Of a DNA stretch of 64,000 nucleotides, positions 27,934 to 37,365 are shown piece after piece. Source of the DNA: Opitutaceae bacterium (GTDB lineage: Bacteria; Verrucomicrobiota; Verrucomicrobiia; Opitutales; Opitutaceae); NCBI GenBank assembly GCA_947474995.1, contig CANJNJ010000005.1, positions 1 to 64,000 of the forward strand, given 5' to 3'. Every line of letters starts with the position of its first letter. The first letter of the stretch is position 1. A model generated the notes under the pieces. The model was not told the DNA's origin, did no database searches, and saw only the letters and a list, made by a program, of their open reading frames with translations. A program made the translations under genes and the position numbers.

Positions 27934-30900
27934 ATGCGTTGGAGCGTTCCAATTTTGGGTGTGTCGCTTTTCTTCCCCGGCGCGCTGCATGGACAGATTC
28001 CTTTGTCCGCGGGAAATATTACCCAAGGCTTCAACACTCTCGCCGCCGGACTCCCCGCGGGCTGGAGCGTCTACACGTCGTCCTCGCTCTCCTCCCTCGG
28101 CACGCCGGCGACCTTCACCGCCGCGGCGACCGCCTGGGGCGCCACGGGCGTGGGAACGGATTTTCGCAACAGCGCGAGCGACACTCTCGCCACCAACGCC
28201 GCGACCGCCACGCAGACCGCCAACGCGAATCGCGCCTTCGGCTGGCGACCCGTCGGGAGCAGCGCGAGCGAAGTCACCCCCGGCCGTGCGGGTTCGCTGG
28301 TCGCGACGTTCACCAGCACCACGGGTTTTATCTTCACCGCACTCAGCCTGCGGCTCTTCACCGCCAACGACGTCAGCGGCACCCAAACCTACCAGCTCGA
28401 ATATCGCGTGGGCGACACGGGGAATTTCACGCCGATTGGCAGCGCCTACTCGACCGGAACCCCCTTCAACTCCAGCACCGTCGTCGCCGATGCCGCGAGC
28501 CTGGCCGCGTTGAGCAACAAAACCGGTCCGGTCTACGTGCGCTTGCGCGGTACGGCCACCAGCGGCGCCTCGAATCTCGACACGCTCGGCGTCGACGACT
28601 TCAGCCTCACGGCGAGCGCACTACCGACCATCACGACGCAACCAGCCGCGCAAAGTGCGTTGGCCGGCCAATCCGTCACCTTCGCGGTGGCTGCGACCAC
28701 GACGGGCCCGTTGACCTATCAATGGCGCAAGAACGGCAGCGCCATCACGGGCAACGCCAGTGCCACCACCGCCACCTTGGTCCTTGGACCCGCCACCTCG
28801 ACTTCGGCCGGCACCTACGACGTGATCGTCACCGATACGGTCGGCAGCACCACGTCCGACGCCGCGGTCCTGACGTTCAACAAAGCCGCCGCCACCGTCA
28901 CGCTTGGTTCGCTCACCGCGACCTACACCGGCGGACCCCACGCCGCCTCGGCCACCACCACGCCCGCGGACCTTCCCGTGATCTTCAGCTACGGCGGCAG
29001 CGCCACGCCACCGACGAGCGCGGGCGCCTACGCCGTCACCGCCACCATCAACAGTGCAGATTACCAGGGCTCGGCCTCCGGCACCCTCACGATGGCCAAG
29101 GCGATTGCGACCGTCGTGCTCGGTTCGCTTGCGACGACCTACAACGGCACCGCGCGCGCCGTGAGCGCGACCACAAGTCCGGCCGGACTCACCGTCAATA
29201 TTACCTATGACGGGGCAACCACCGCACCCTCCAACGCGGGCTCCTACGCCGCGGTCGGAACCATCAGCGACGCGAATTATCAGGGCTCGGCCAGCGGCAC
29301 GCTCGTCATCGCCAAGGCCACTCAGCTCATCAGCTTCCCCGGACCGCAGCAGATCGTCCAACCCGGCGCACCCGTGACTTTGTCCGCCACGGCCAGTTCG
29401 GGACTGACGCCCGTGGTCTTCTCTATTTTCAGCGGCAATGCGACGCTCGCCGGTTCGACGCTCACGGCTACGGACGCCAATCCCGTCACCGTCCGCGCCG
29501 CGCAAGCCGGCAACGCCAACTACAACGCCTCCTCCGTCGATCTCATCGTCACCCCCGGCGCCCGCGTCAGCCAGTCGATCACCTTCCTCGTACCCGCCGA
29601 CCGCGCTGCCAACAGCGGCTCCGTTTCCCTCCAGGCCACCGCGAGCAGCGGACTGCCGGTCGTGTTTACCGTGAGCTCCGGACCAGCCACGATCAGTGGG
29701 ACCACGCTCACCCTCACTGGCACCCCCGGCACCGTGGCCGTTCGCGCCACCCAGCCCGGCAACCCCAATTTCCTTCCGGCCACCGACGTTGTCCGTCAGT
29801 TCAACGCCACCACGCCGCTCACGCTGCCCGCTGTATTTTTTTCGTCCGTGGACTTCAGCGGATTCGCGGGTGAGCGGCTGGTGCTCTCCGCGACGATCGG
29901 CGGACTTCCGTATCCGACCCTGCAATGGAAGAAGGAGGGAGTGCCCATCCCGGGCGCAACCACTCCCTCGCTGGAATTCGCCAACCTCACACCCGGCGAC
30001 GCCGGCACCTACGAACTTTACGCCACGAATTCCCTCGGCTCCGTTTCATCGCCACGCCTTTCGGTTCGCCTCCAAAAACAGACCCAAGCCATCACCTTCG
30101 AAACTCCGGTCATTTCCGCTACAGCCGGCAGCGGCATCACGCTGACCGCGGCCGCGAGTTCAGGTTTGCCGGTCACCTACGTCTTTGCCGCCGGGTCCGG
30201 TTCGCTCACCGCCAACGTGCTGACGGGGAACGGCGGCACCGTTGTGGTACGCGCGACGCAGCCGGGCAACGCGACCTACGCCGCCGCCGCCGACATCGAG
30301 CGGACGTTTTCTTTTCTCGCGGGCGGGCTGGCCCCGTTCATCACCAGCGCACCGCTTGATCAAACGGCCACGGCCGGCACCTCGGTAACTTTCCGGGTCA
30401 GCGTGATCGGTTCCCCGTCGCCGGCATTTCAGTGGCAACGAAACGGAGTCACGATCGCGACCGACGCGACGCTCCTGCTGTCCAATGTCGCCCTCGCCGA
30501 CGCCGGACGCTACACCGTCCTCGCCACCAACGCTGCCGGCACCGCCAGCGCCGCGGCAAGCCTGGTCATCCAAATCGCACCGGCCATCACGATGGCACCC
30601 GCGGACCAATCGCTTCTCGCGGGAGCGCCGGCCGCACTGGTCGTGGCCGCCGCGGGTTTTCCCACGCCCACCTTGCAATGGCGCAAGAACGGTCTCGCGA
30701 TCGCCGGCGCCACGAATCCCTCGCTGACCTTCGCCAGCCTCACCGCGGCGGACGCCGGACGCTACGAGGTGATCGCTTCCAACGCCGCAGGAATTGTCAC
30801 CAGTCGTTCGGCGACCCTCACGGTCAACCTGCGCGAATCAAGCCCCGACAATTCCGACCGCGTCACGCCGGCCGAAATCTCCGACGGTCCCGGACCCAGT

Positions 30901-31335
30901 ACGAATCCGGCGGCCCCACGGCTGACCAATTTTTCCGCGCGCGGTTTCGTCTCGCCTGGCTCGCCGCTCGCCGTCGGGTTTGCCATCGTCGGCCAGACGC
31001 CCCATCGCATGCTCCTGCGCGGCATCGGCCCGGCCCTTGGCGCCGCGCCCTTCGGCCTGACGGGCACGCTGGCCAATCCCAGGCTCACACTCTTTCGCGA
31101 CCTGGCAGTCCTGAGATCGAACGACGACTGGTCGGATGCGCCGGAAGCCGCCGTGATTCGTGAGATCGCGGCGAAAGTCGGCGCGTTTCCGCTGGAGGCC
31201 GGCAGTCTCGACGCCGCGACCGTGATCGATCTGGAACCTGGCACCTACACCGCCGAGATAAGTGGCCCAGCGAATGCGGACGGTCTGGAAGCGACCGGCC
31301 TCGTCCTCATCGAGATCTACGAAGTTGCGCGGTAG
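27934..31335 (+). CDS. large secreted protein with Ig-like and MBG-like repeats
   Basis: This 1133-residue protein has a signal peptide (MRWSVPILGVSLFFPGALHGQ). An N-terminal domain at about 22-228 includes ITQGFNTLAAGLPAGWSVY and GVDDFSLTA, as in verrucomicrobial surface proteins. An Ig-like domain follows (TITTQPAAQSALAGQSVTF ... YQWRKNG), then MBG/YDG-like repeats (TVTLGSLTATYTGGPHAA, ATVVLGSLATTYNGTARA; each ends NYQGSASGTL or similar). ITF-type repeats and three more Ig-like domains follow (LQWKKEG, FQWQRNG, LQWRKNG). The C-terminal 150 residues (FSARGFVSPGSPLAVGFAI ... RMLLRGIGPAL) recur at the end of many Opitutaceae exported proteins. It is probably displayed at the surface; the ligand is unknown. 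Confidence 0.88.
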   Translation: MRWSVPILGVSLFFPGALHGQIPLSAGNITQGFNTLAAGLPAGWSVYTSSSLSSLGTPATFTAAATAWGATGVGTDFRNSASDTLATNAATATQTANANRAFGWRPVGSSASEVTPGRAGSLVATFTSTTGFIFTALSLRLFTANDVSGTQTYQLEYRVGDTGNFTPIGSAYSTGTPFNSSTVVADAASLAALSNKTGPVYVRLRGTATSGASNLDTLGVDDFSLTASALPTITTQPAAQSALAGQSVTFAVAATTTGPLTYQWRKNGSAITGNASATTATLVLGPATSTSAGTYDVIVTDTVGSTTSDAAVLTFNKAAATVTLGSLTATYTGGPHAASATTTPADLPVIFSYGGSATPPTSAGAYAVTATINSADYQGSASGTLTMAKAIATVVLGSLATTYNGTARAVSATTSPAGLTVNITYDGATTAPSNAGSYAAVGTISDANYQGSASGTLVIAKATQLISFPGPQQIVQPGAPVTLSATASSGLTPVVFSIFSGNATLAGSTLTATDANPVTVRAAQAGNANYNASSVDLIVTPGARVSQSITFLVPADRAANSGSVSLQATASSGLPVVFTVSSGPATISGTTLTLTGTPGTVAVRATQPGNPNFLPATDVVRQFNATTPLTLPAVFFSSVDFSGFAGERLVLSATIGGLPYPTLQWKKEGVPIPGATTPSLEFANLTPGDAGTYELYATNSLGSVSSPRLSVRLQKQTQAITFETPVISATAGSGITLTAAASSGLPVTYVFAAGSGSLTANVLTGNGGTVVVRATQPGNATYAAAADIERTFSFLAGGLAPFITSAPLDQTATAGTSVTFRVSVIGSPSPAFQWQRNGVTIATDATLLLSNVALADAGRYTVLATNAAGTASAAASLVIQIAPAITMAPADQSLLAGAPAALVVAAAGFPTPTLQWRKNGLAIAGATNPSLTFASLTAADAGRYEVIASNAAGIVTSRSATLTVNLRESSPDNSDRVTPAEISDGPGPSTNPAAPRLTNFSARGFVSPGSPLAVGFAIVGQTPHRMLLRGIGPALGAAPFGLTGTLANPRLTLFRDLAVLRSNDDWSDAPEAAVIREIAAKVGAFPLEAGSLDAATVIDLEPGTYTAEISGPANADGLEATGLVLIEIYEVAR

Positions 31336-31390
31336 TTGGCAGCAGCGCCGGTCTTCGCCCGGCGTCGGAAGTAAACGGAAAACTTACCGG

Positions 31391-31565
31391 TTGGGCCGCG
31401 CGGCCAGGAAACGTAAGATCGAGTCCAACGTTATGGCCGCGCACGGAGTGCCCGGCCCACCTTTCACGATCTCCGCACCAGGTGGGCCGCGCGTTCCGCC
31501 GCGCGGCCTTCGACCGTAAGACCGAGCCCAACATTTTGGCCGCGCACGGAGTGCCGGCCCACCCG
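31391..31565. repeat. dispersed repeat, ggccgcgcacggagtgc family
   Basis: Opposed units include gggccgcgcggccaggaaac, ggccgcgcacggagtgcccg (31435 onward), ggtgggccgcgcgttccgcc and ggccgcgcacggagtgccgg (to 31560). It lies between the convergent ends of the surface protein (31335) and the PEP-CTERM gene (31573). Confidence 0.85.
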
Positions 31566-31572
31566 GGATCAT

Positions 31573-32256
31573 TTACGACCTTCGCTTCCGCCACGCCACC
31601 AGGGCCAATCCGGCCAGCCCAACGAGCGCCGCATACGCTGCCGGCTCCGGAATCGCCGACGTAGTGCCGGAAATCGACAAATCGCCACCCGAGTTGTCGC
31701 GAATCCGAAAGGTCGTGGTGCCCGTGATGTCCCTCCAGCCGTACAACCGAAACTCAACGGCGGCGGCACTGTTTTGCAGCGTCGACACACTCGCGAGCGC
31801 AATGGTCTGCGCCGCCGGTGAAGCCGTATTGAAGCTCAAGCTCCATAGTTCATTGCCCGCATTGAAGCCCGAGGCGCTGCTCGCGAGGGCCACGTTGAAA
31901 TTCGTGACCGCCGTCGCGACCCCGAATAACAGCGTCATCGACGAAAGGCTGAAGCTGCTCCCGCTCGCGGGTGTAACGGTAAACGAAAGATAATCTCCCG
32001 CGCTGAGGGCGCTCGCCAGCGACGTTTTGTCGAAACCCGAGGCGCCAAAGGTGCTCGCCGTCGCCGAAGCGGTGACGCCACTGCCGAGGGTCAGCGTCGC
32101 CGCCGAAAGGCGCAGGTCGAGCGTCGAGGCCACCAGCGGGTTGTTGGCGGAGGCCGTCTTGGCATTAACGTCCCAAATCACAATCTGGGCTTCGAGGCCG
32201 GCGGTGCCGACGAGGAACAGGGCCGTCAGCGCAACCGATCGCGCCAACTCCGACAT
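31573..32256 (-). CDS. PEP-CTERM sorting domain protein
   Basis: This 227-residue exported protein has a signal peptide (MSELARSVALTALFLVGTAGLEAQ) and a single Ser/Thr/Ala-rich beta domain. Its C-terminal sorting signal is AIPEPAAYAALVGLAGLALVAW plus RKRRS: the PEP motif, a hydrophobic helix and a basic tail. Such proteins are processed by an exosortase and delivered to the outer surface with exopolysaccharide. The start at 32256 gives the best signal peptide; a start at 32292 would add 12 basic residues. No exosortase gene is in this window. Confidence 0.93.
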   Translation of the reverse strand: MSELARSVALTALFLVGTAGLEAQIVIWDVNAKTASANNPLVASTLDLRLSAATLTLGSGVTASATASTFGASGFDKTSLASALSAGDYLSFTVTPASGSSFSLSSMTLLFGVATAVTNFNVALASSASGFNAGNELWSLSFNTASPAAQTIALASVSTLQNSAAAVEFRLYGWRDITGTTTFRIRDNSGGDLSISGTTSAIPEPAAYAALVGLAGLALVAWRKRRS

Positions 32257-32369
32257 TCGCTTACGCGGGTGAAAAATAGGGCGCGCGGTCATGGACAAGC
32301 GCCACCTCAGTCGCTTCCTCCCCTCACGGGAAGCGCCGGAAAACCCCAAAATAAGGGTGAGACACGAAG

Positions 32370-32429
32370 TGGGAGCGCGACCGTCCGCGGGCGCAAAGCC
32401 ACAATCGACCGTGGGCGGTCGCGCTCCCG
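32370..32429. repeat. gggagcgcgaccgtcc inverted repeat
   Basis: Left arm tgggagcgcgaccgtccgcg and right arm gtgggcggtcgcgctcccga surround gcaaagccacaatcgacc. It lies just downstream of the TPR-type gene ending at 32442. A sibling is at 58279-58336, also just downstream of a minus-strand gene, so a terminator-like role is possible. Confidence 0.8.
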
Positions 32430-32441
32430 AACCAACGAAAC

Positions 32442-33203
32442 TTACTTTCCCGGCAGCTTAATCTGCACGCCAGGCGACGCGTCGTCCTTCTTCGCCGGCG
32501 CGGCTGACGCTGCGGGAGCCGCGACCGCGGGTGCGGCCACCGGCATGCTCGCCCGCAGCATGAAGGCGCGTTGTGCCCAGGCACTCGACGGATCCATCTG
32601 CATGAGTTGATCGGAAATCTTCTGCACTTCGGCACTGTCGCCGGCCTCCGCCGCGAGGCTCGCGAGTTGATAGGACGATTCGGTCCGGATCGCCTTCAAC
32701 TGATTGGCGTCGTTCGCCAACTGCTTCAATTCGACGGAGCCTTCCGCCGTCTTGCCCGACTGAATCTTCGCCATCGCATGGCCCAGCCGGGTGCGCGCGG
32801 CCAGCGGCCCATTCTTGATCACGGCTTGGGCCTTTTCGTAGCCCGCCAAGGCGTCGGCAAACTTGCCGGCCACATAAGCGTCATCGGCCATCCGTAACTG
32901 CGCGACGCCGGCGAGAATGTGATCCGAGTGGCTGGCGGCAAACGCCTTCAATTGGTCGGGCGTCGTGGCCGCGGCGTAAGCCGTCTCGATTTCGAGCTGC
33001 TTCTGGCGCGCCATGTACTCCCAGCCGCCCTTGGCAATCACCCCGAGAATAATCAGGCCGCACAACATCAGCACGGCGTTGCCATTCTTCTCCCAAAATA
33101 GTTGCAGCTGGTCGGCGAACGTCACCGCGCTTTGCGGGTCGACCGCGACAAGGTTGCGGTCGTCAGCGGCTGGTTTCGGTTCGGATGAAGGTGTGGCGGA
33201 CAT
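32442..33203 (-). CDS. membrane-anchored tetratricopeptide-like protein (YfgM type)
   Basis: This 253-residue protein has a cytoplasmic N-terminus, one membrane helix at about residues 42-59 (GNAVLMLCGLIILGVIAKGG), and an all-helical periplasmic region. That region shows TPR-like pairs such as AGVAQLRMADDAYVAGKFADALAGYEKA and LGHAMAKIQSGKTAEGSVELKQLA. It ends in an Ala/Pro-rich tail. The layout matches the TPR_21/YfgM family, associated in E. coli with envelope protein folding and the SecYEG translocon. Support is from architecture rather than residue identity. It stands alone on the minus strand. Confidence 0.75.
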   Translation of the reverse strand: MSATPSSEPKPAADDRNLVAVDPQSAVTFADQLQLFWEKNGNAVLMLCGLIILGVIAKGGWEYMARQKQLEIETAYAAATTPDQLKAFAASHSDHILAGVAQLRMADDAYVAGKFADALAGYEKAQAVIKNGPLAARTRLGHAMAKIQSGKTAEGSVELKQLANDANQLKAIRTESSYQLASLAAEAGDSAEVQKISDQLMQMDPSSAWAQRAFMLRASMPVAAPAVAAPAASAAPAKKDDASPGVQIKLPGK

Positions 33204-33423
33204 GATTGGGCGGAAGGGTTTCTCGCTGGAACCGCGAACAAGAGCAAATGCCCGCGGCCATGTAAATGCCGGAAAAGGGCGGAATAAGCCGAAACCGCCG
33301 GCATTTGACTTAGATTACACGGATTGCGGCAGATAGGGCAGAAATCTGAAAACTAGCAGGAGCAGATTCTTCATCCAGCCTCTATCTTCGTGCTGCCTCG
33401 TCCCTCCTGCCCGGTGCCGCGAT

Positions 33424-34947
33424 TCATCGGAGCCCAGACGACGTCCATACCGTGAGACCCGGAAGCGCGGCCTGAGGCTTCCGGCGGACGACGCTTATGC
33501 CGTAGGCCGTCACCATAAACACGCCATTGACCGACGGCCCAACCCAATAGCTATGGATATTGCTCGTCCAACGAGCCGGAAGCACGTGCATCAAGCCCAG
33601 CGCGAAATATACATTCAAAGCGACGGCCACGCCCAGAGCGACATTGACGGAAAAGCCGTCCACCCGCCGGGTAAAGAATCCAAGCATATAGACACCCATG
33701 ATGCACCCGCCGAGCACACTGAGGAGAATCAGGCTTACGTCGTTCATGCTTTCCTTCTCCAGCCGGCTGAAAATGAGCGCGCCAATCACCGCCAGCGAAA
33801 GTCCCACGGCCGTCACGACCCGCGCGGCCCGAAGGTAGAAACGGTCTTCGCGACCGCGGGCGAGATAAGGTTTAAGGACGTCGACCACCACCACGGTCGC
33901 AATCGAGTTCACCCCGGAATCGAGGGCGCTCATGGCCGCGGCAAGCACGGCCGCGATGATCATGCCGGCCAGCCCGGTGGGCACTTGCTTGAACACGAAA
34001 TAAGGCAGCACTTGTTCCGGTTGAAGTTTCAAGACCGCGGGATCGGGCAGCACCTGAAAAAAGACGAAGAGCGAAGTCCCGAGAAAAAAGAACATCGTCC
34101 AGGTGGGCAGGGCCACGCAGGCAAACAGCATCGTTGCCTTCCTTGCCTCCCGGGTCGAACGGGCCGAAACGTAGCGCTGGACCACGGTTTGCTCACCCGA
34201 ATAGATGTGCAGCCAGTTGACGACTCCCAGGATTGCCACCGTCCAGAAGGTGCGGGCATGCACGTCCCAGGCGAAACTACCGAGGCTGAATTTGTCATGC
34301 GCCCGGCCGACCTGCAGAACCTGTCCGAATCCGCCGGGCAATTTCACCAGCAGGCAGCCGAGACACAGCATCCCGCCGGCAATCTTGATGGTCGCTTGGA
34401 CGGCATTGGCCCAAAGCACGGTTTCCATGCCACCGACCAGCGCATACAGTGCAACAAAGACGCCGCACCCGACGATGACCCACTCGAGTCGCGCTGCGGT
34501 GAGGAACTGCATCGGCAACGCCACGAGAAACAACACGATCGCGAGCCGGATTAGCTGCAACACTATGAAGCTGCCCGTGCAGTAGAGCCGCGCGCCGCCA
34601 CCGAAACGTTCGGCGAGATACTCGAAGGTCGAGGTCAGTCCCGCGCGCCGGAAAAACGGGATGAAAATCACGATGGCGACAATTCCGACGACCGGCATCG
34701 CGAGATTCACGGTTAGCTGTCGCCAATCGAGGACATAGGCGGCCGCCGGCAACGCGAGAAACGTCGTTGAACTCACGATGGAACCGAGCAGCGAAAGCCC
34801 AACCAACCACCCGGGGAAATTACGATGGCCGACGAAATAGTGCTCCGCCTTCGTGCTGCGCCTCGCCGACACGAATCCGATCGTCAACATGACCGCGAGA
34901 TAGAGCCCAACGGCGACGGCATCGAGGGGGCGGATGGTCAGATTCAT
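33424..34947 (-). CDS. SSS family sodium:solute symporter of the glycan locus
   Basis: This 507-residue protein has 13 predicted membrane helices. The start at 34947 gives MNLTIRPLDAVAVGLYLAVMLTIGF, with helix 1 correctly placed. SSS features include RRSTKAEHYFVGHRNFPGWLVGLSLLGSIVSSTTFLALP near the N-terminus, EQTVVQRYVSARSTREARKA, and AAMSALDSGVNSIATVVVVDVL. These are closest in style to the sugar, inositol and sialic-acid branches, not to acetate permeases. It is divergent from the FAD fusion gene. A conserved 24-base element at 35036-35079 lies 89-132 bases upstream of its start, tying it to the rest of the locus. Confidence 0.9.
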   Translation of the reverse strand: MNLTIRPLDAVAVGLYLAVMLTIGFVSARRSTKAEHYFVGHRNFPGWLVGLSLLGSIVSSTTFLALPAAAYVLDWRQLTVNLAMPVVGIVAIVIFIPFFRRAGLTSTFEYLAERFGGGARLYCTGSFIVLQLIRLAIVLFLVALPMQFLTAARLEWVIVGCGVFVALYALVGGMETVLWANAVQATIKIAGGMLCLGCLLVKLPGGFGQVLQVGRAHDKFSLGSFAWDVHARTFWTVAILGVVNWLHIYSGEQTVVQRYVSARSTREARKATMLFACVALPTWTMFFFLGTSLFVFFQVLPDPAVLKLQPEQVLPYFVFKQVPTGLAGMIIAAVLAAAMSALDSGVNSIATVVVVDVLKPYLARGREDRFYLRAARVVTAVGLSLAVIGALIFSRLEKESMNDVSLILLSVLGGCIMGVYMLGFFTRRVDGFSVNVALGVAVALNVYFALGLMHVLPARWTSNIHSYWVGPSVNGVFMVTAYGISVVRRKPQAALPGLTVWTSSGLR

Positions 34948-35035
34948 GAAAAATTGGGTTAGGCGATCAGAGCGGCGCGCCCCGGCACTCGACAGGCGGT
35001 TGGGCCTCACCCTGAGCCTGCCACGACTCCACGTT

Positions 35036-35079
35036 CATGCGAATAAGCTAGCAAGACAGGGAAAAACGTAGCGCGCGGG
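35036..35079 (-). promoter_or_regulatory. shared regulatory element, copy 1 (symporter promoter)
   Basis: On the minus strand the core runs from GCTACGTTTTTCCC through TGTCTTGCTA (24 bases), followed by GCTTATTCGCATG. The same 24 bases are found without change at 39241-39284 and 40665-40708. GCTA begins and ends the core with a 20-base period, as expected for two tandem half-sites of an AraC-type protein. It could be an operator or part of the promoter. Confidence 0.75.
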
Positions 35080-35269
35080 TTGCCGATCGCGGGGCCGCCG
35101 GTCGCGCACCGCCATTTCCGCCAGCCGCCAGGGGAACACCGGGCAAGGCTTCCCCTCTGGCCATAGAGCGGACCCCGGCAGTGTCTGCCTCCAACGGGAT
35201 GGCCCAGAGTGGTCGGCGCACGCCCTGCGGCTCCCAAGGGAGTAAATTCGAGGCGTGGCAGAATGCCGC

Positions 35270-35293
35270 GCTACTTTTTTCCATCTCTGAGTG
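35270..35293 (+). promoter_or_regulatory. shared regulatory element, diverged copy (FAD fusion gene promoter)
   Basis: GCTACTTTTTTCCATCTCTG and the four bases after it match the 24-base core at about 17 positions, in the orientation of the gene starting at 35352. The first half is kept and the second half has drifted. This is a weak match and should be treated as a candidate. Confidence 0.4.
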
Positions 35294-35351
35294 CCTCTTT
35301 ACCCTCCACCAGCAGGCGGACGGCATCTGATGCTGCACCCTCTTAACCACC

Positions 35352-37355
35352 ATGGCATCGAAAAGCTCCCTTGGCCTCTCCCTGAATGCCGGGATTTCGA
35401 ATGGTCCTGATTTCCTTGCGCCAGACCTCGTCGTGGTGGGCGGTGGTATGGCGGCCGTGATGGCGGCGCTGGCGGCGAAAACGCCCCATAATCGCGTGCT
35501 GCTCGTCGAGCCGAGCAACGTTCTGGGCGGGCAAGGGACGGCGGGCGGCGTCGCAGGTTTTTGCGGCGACACAGCGCGCGTCAATGAGGAGTTCGCCAAC
35601 CTTGTAGCGCAGCTTTCCCGCCACGGTCTGATTGAGCCGTTTCGACCGAACGACGATCGTCGGGCGTACGACTTGGAGTGGTGCGCGTTTTTCCTCCAGG
35701 AGATGGTCGCCGCGCGTGGAATCGAGGTGCTCTTACATTCCCGCGTCATTGCTGCGCGGGCCGCCGGGGGGCGGATTGCCGAAGTCACGGTGTCCACGGG
35801 TGGGGAGCTTCTGGCGTACACACCGCGGTTCGTCATCGACGCGTCGGGCGCCTGCGTCGTGCCGAGGTTGTGCGGGTTCGAGGTCATGCACGAAGGGGCC
35901 AACCGGCAACTGCCCATGAGCTTGTATTTCACGCTGTGGGACACCGGCCGCCCGGCAACCCCAATTCTGCCGCCCGGTTGTCCACGCTGGAAAACCGAGG
36001 AGGAAATACCGATGACGAGCGTCCATGCCTTTCCCACCGGCAAGATCGAGGTGAAGATGAAGGTCGTGGGTTTCGATGCGGCCGATGGTTTTAGTCGCTC
36101 AGCCGCCGAGATATTCGCCCGACGCCAGATGCACGGGTTGATCTATTTTCTCCAGACCGTGGGTTACCGAGGTCGCAAATTCGACACTCATGTGCTCGCC
36201 AGCGTGGCCCGTGGCATCGGCATCCGCGAAGAGCGCCGGATCGTTGGCGAACATCTGCTGACCGAGCAAGAGGCCCGGCGCGCGGTGATTTTTTCCGATG
36301 CGGTGGCGGTTAACACCTACCATATCGACTACCATTGGCCGGACCGGATGGAACGGGCGGACACGGGGATCAACGACATGCTCGATCCCCATCACTTGCC
36401 GCTGCGCATGATGATTCCGCGCGGCGCGCGCAATCTCCTGGTGCCGGGTCGAGGCGCCTCCGGCGACCAAATGGCGATGAGCGCGTTTCGCGTGATGGCA
36501 GTGGTCGCGCAAATGGGGTTCGCGGCCGGCCACGCCGCCCGCCAGTGTCTCGAGACCGACACCGACCTGACGACGATAGACATTCGCAAACTACAAACCG
36601 TGATCGAGGCTGGGGGGCAGTCGCTCAATCTTTCGGATTACGGGGAATATCTGCGCGCCGACCGAATCACCCAGGAGGAAGTATTGGCCGAGGGGGCGGG
36701 ATTCGCGAACCACGCGGCGATGGCTCTGCTGGCGCTAGACAACGGGCGATTCCTGGCGGCGTGGTACACCCCAGCGGCCGACGGCAGTGAGCGCGGAGAA
36801 ATCTGGACGGCCGAACGACGGGAAAAGCGGTGGTCCAAGGCCAGCCGGGTAGGCTCGGTGCCGTTGGACCGAGCGGCAAAATTGCACCTCACCTTCATCC
36901 ACGAAAAATCCGTGCGTCTTGCGTTCGACTCGAACCTCACGGGATTGCAGGCATGGGAATCGGTTGACGACGGATCAACCTGGCACATCGCGCCGATCAC
37001 CGCAGTCAACGAGGTCACCCCGCCGGCCTTGCCGTCCGCGCTTACAGGTCCGGCAAGCCGGGCCGCCTTTGCCGTGCTGGACAAATCCACGGTCGCCGCG
37101 GTGTTTACCGGGATTACCGTCGGTGGCCACGTTCCGCTGGTCGTCGCTCTTTCACCTGATCGCGGCGCGACCTGGCCAAATCATCGCGAAATCGATCCGG
37201 ACGCCGCGGCCGCACTTCCGGCGATCGTGGCCACCTCCACCGGATTGGCGATCCTCTATGCCTGCGCCGCCTCACGGCTCAGGTTCTGGCACGGTTCGGT
37301 CGAGCGCATCATTCACGGTCCGCCCAAAGCTCAGGCCCATGTCCTGCAAAGATAA
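35352..37355 (+). CDS. FAD-dependent oxidoreductase fused to a sialidase-like propeller domain
   Basis: This 667-residue two-part protein has residues 25-425 as an FAD_oxidored-type domain. The dinucleotide motif is VVVGGGMAAVMAAL (27-40), then VEPSNVLGGQGTAGGVAGFCG, VIDASGACVVPRLCG, and a C-terminal FAD-contact region MIPRGARNLLVPGRGASGDQMAMSAFRVM. From about 445 to 650 it reads as BNR/sialidase-type propeller blades with two Asp boxes, SVDDGSTW (537-544) and SPDRGATW (601-608). There is no signal peptide, which is odd for a sialidase-like domain and suggests cytoplasmic action on imported oligosaccharide. The dapA-like gene follows after 10 bases. Confidence 0.85.
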   Translation: MASKSSLGLSLNAGISNGPDFLAPDLVVVGGGMAAVMAALAAKTPHNRVLLVEPSNVLGGQGTAGGVAGFCGDTARVNEEFANLVAQLSRHGLIEPFRPNDDRRAYDLEWCAFFLQEMVAARGIEVLLHSRVIAARAAGGRIAEVTVSTGGELLAYTPRFVIDASGACVVPRLCGFEVMHEGANRQLPMSLYFTLWDTGRPATPILPPGCPRWKTEEEIPMTSVHAFPTGKIEVKMKVVGFDAADGFSRSAAEIFARRQMHGLIYFLQTVGYRGRKFDTHVLASVARGIGIREERRIVGEHLLTEQEARRAVIFSDAVAVNTYHIDYHWPDRMERADTGINDMLDPHHLPLRMMIPRGARNLLVPGRGASGDQMAMSAFRVMAVVAQMGFAAGHAARQCLETDTDLTTIDIRKLQTVIEAGGQSLNLSDYGEYLRADRITQEEVLAEGAGFANHAAMALLALDNGRFLAAWYTPAADGSERGEIWTAERREKRWSKASRVGSVPLDRAAKLHLTFIHEKSVRLAFDSNLTGLQAWESVDDGSTWHIAPITAVNEVTPPALPSALTGPASRAAFAVLDKSTVAAVFTGITVGGHVPLVVALSPDRGATWPNHREIDPDAAAALPAIVATSTGLAILYACAASRLRFWHGSVERIIHGPPKAQAHVLQR

Positions 37356-37365
37356 CCATCCTCCG

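Noticed and set aside
27534-29210. 558-codon frame overlapping the repeat array and the surface protein gene
   Set aside because: It starts in a non-coding repeat, is Arg/His-rich and lies in an alternative frame of the Ig/MBG protein.
28621-29925. 434-codon minus-strand frame in the surface protein gene
   Set aside because: Its Gly/Arg-rich repeats mirror the Ala/Thr-rich repeats of the real protein on the other strand.
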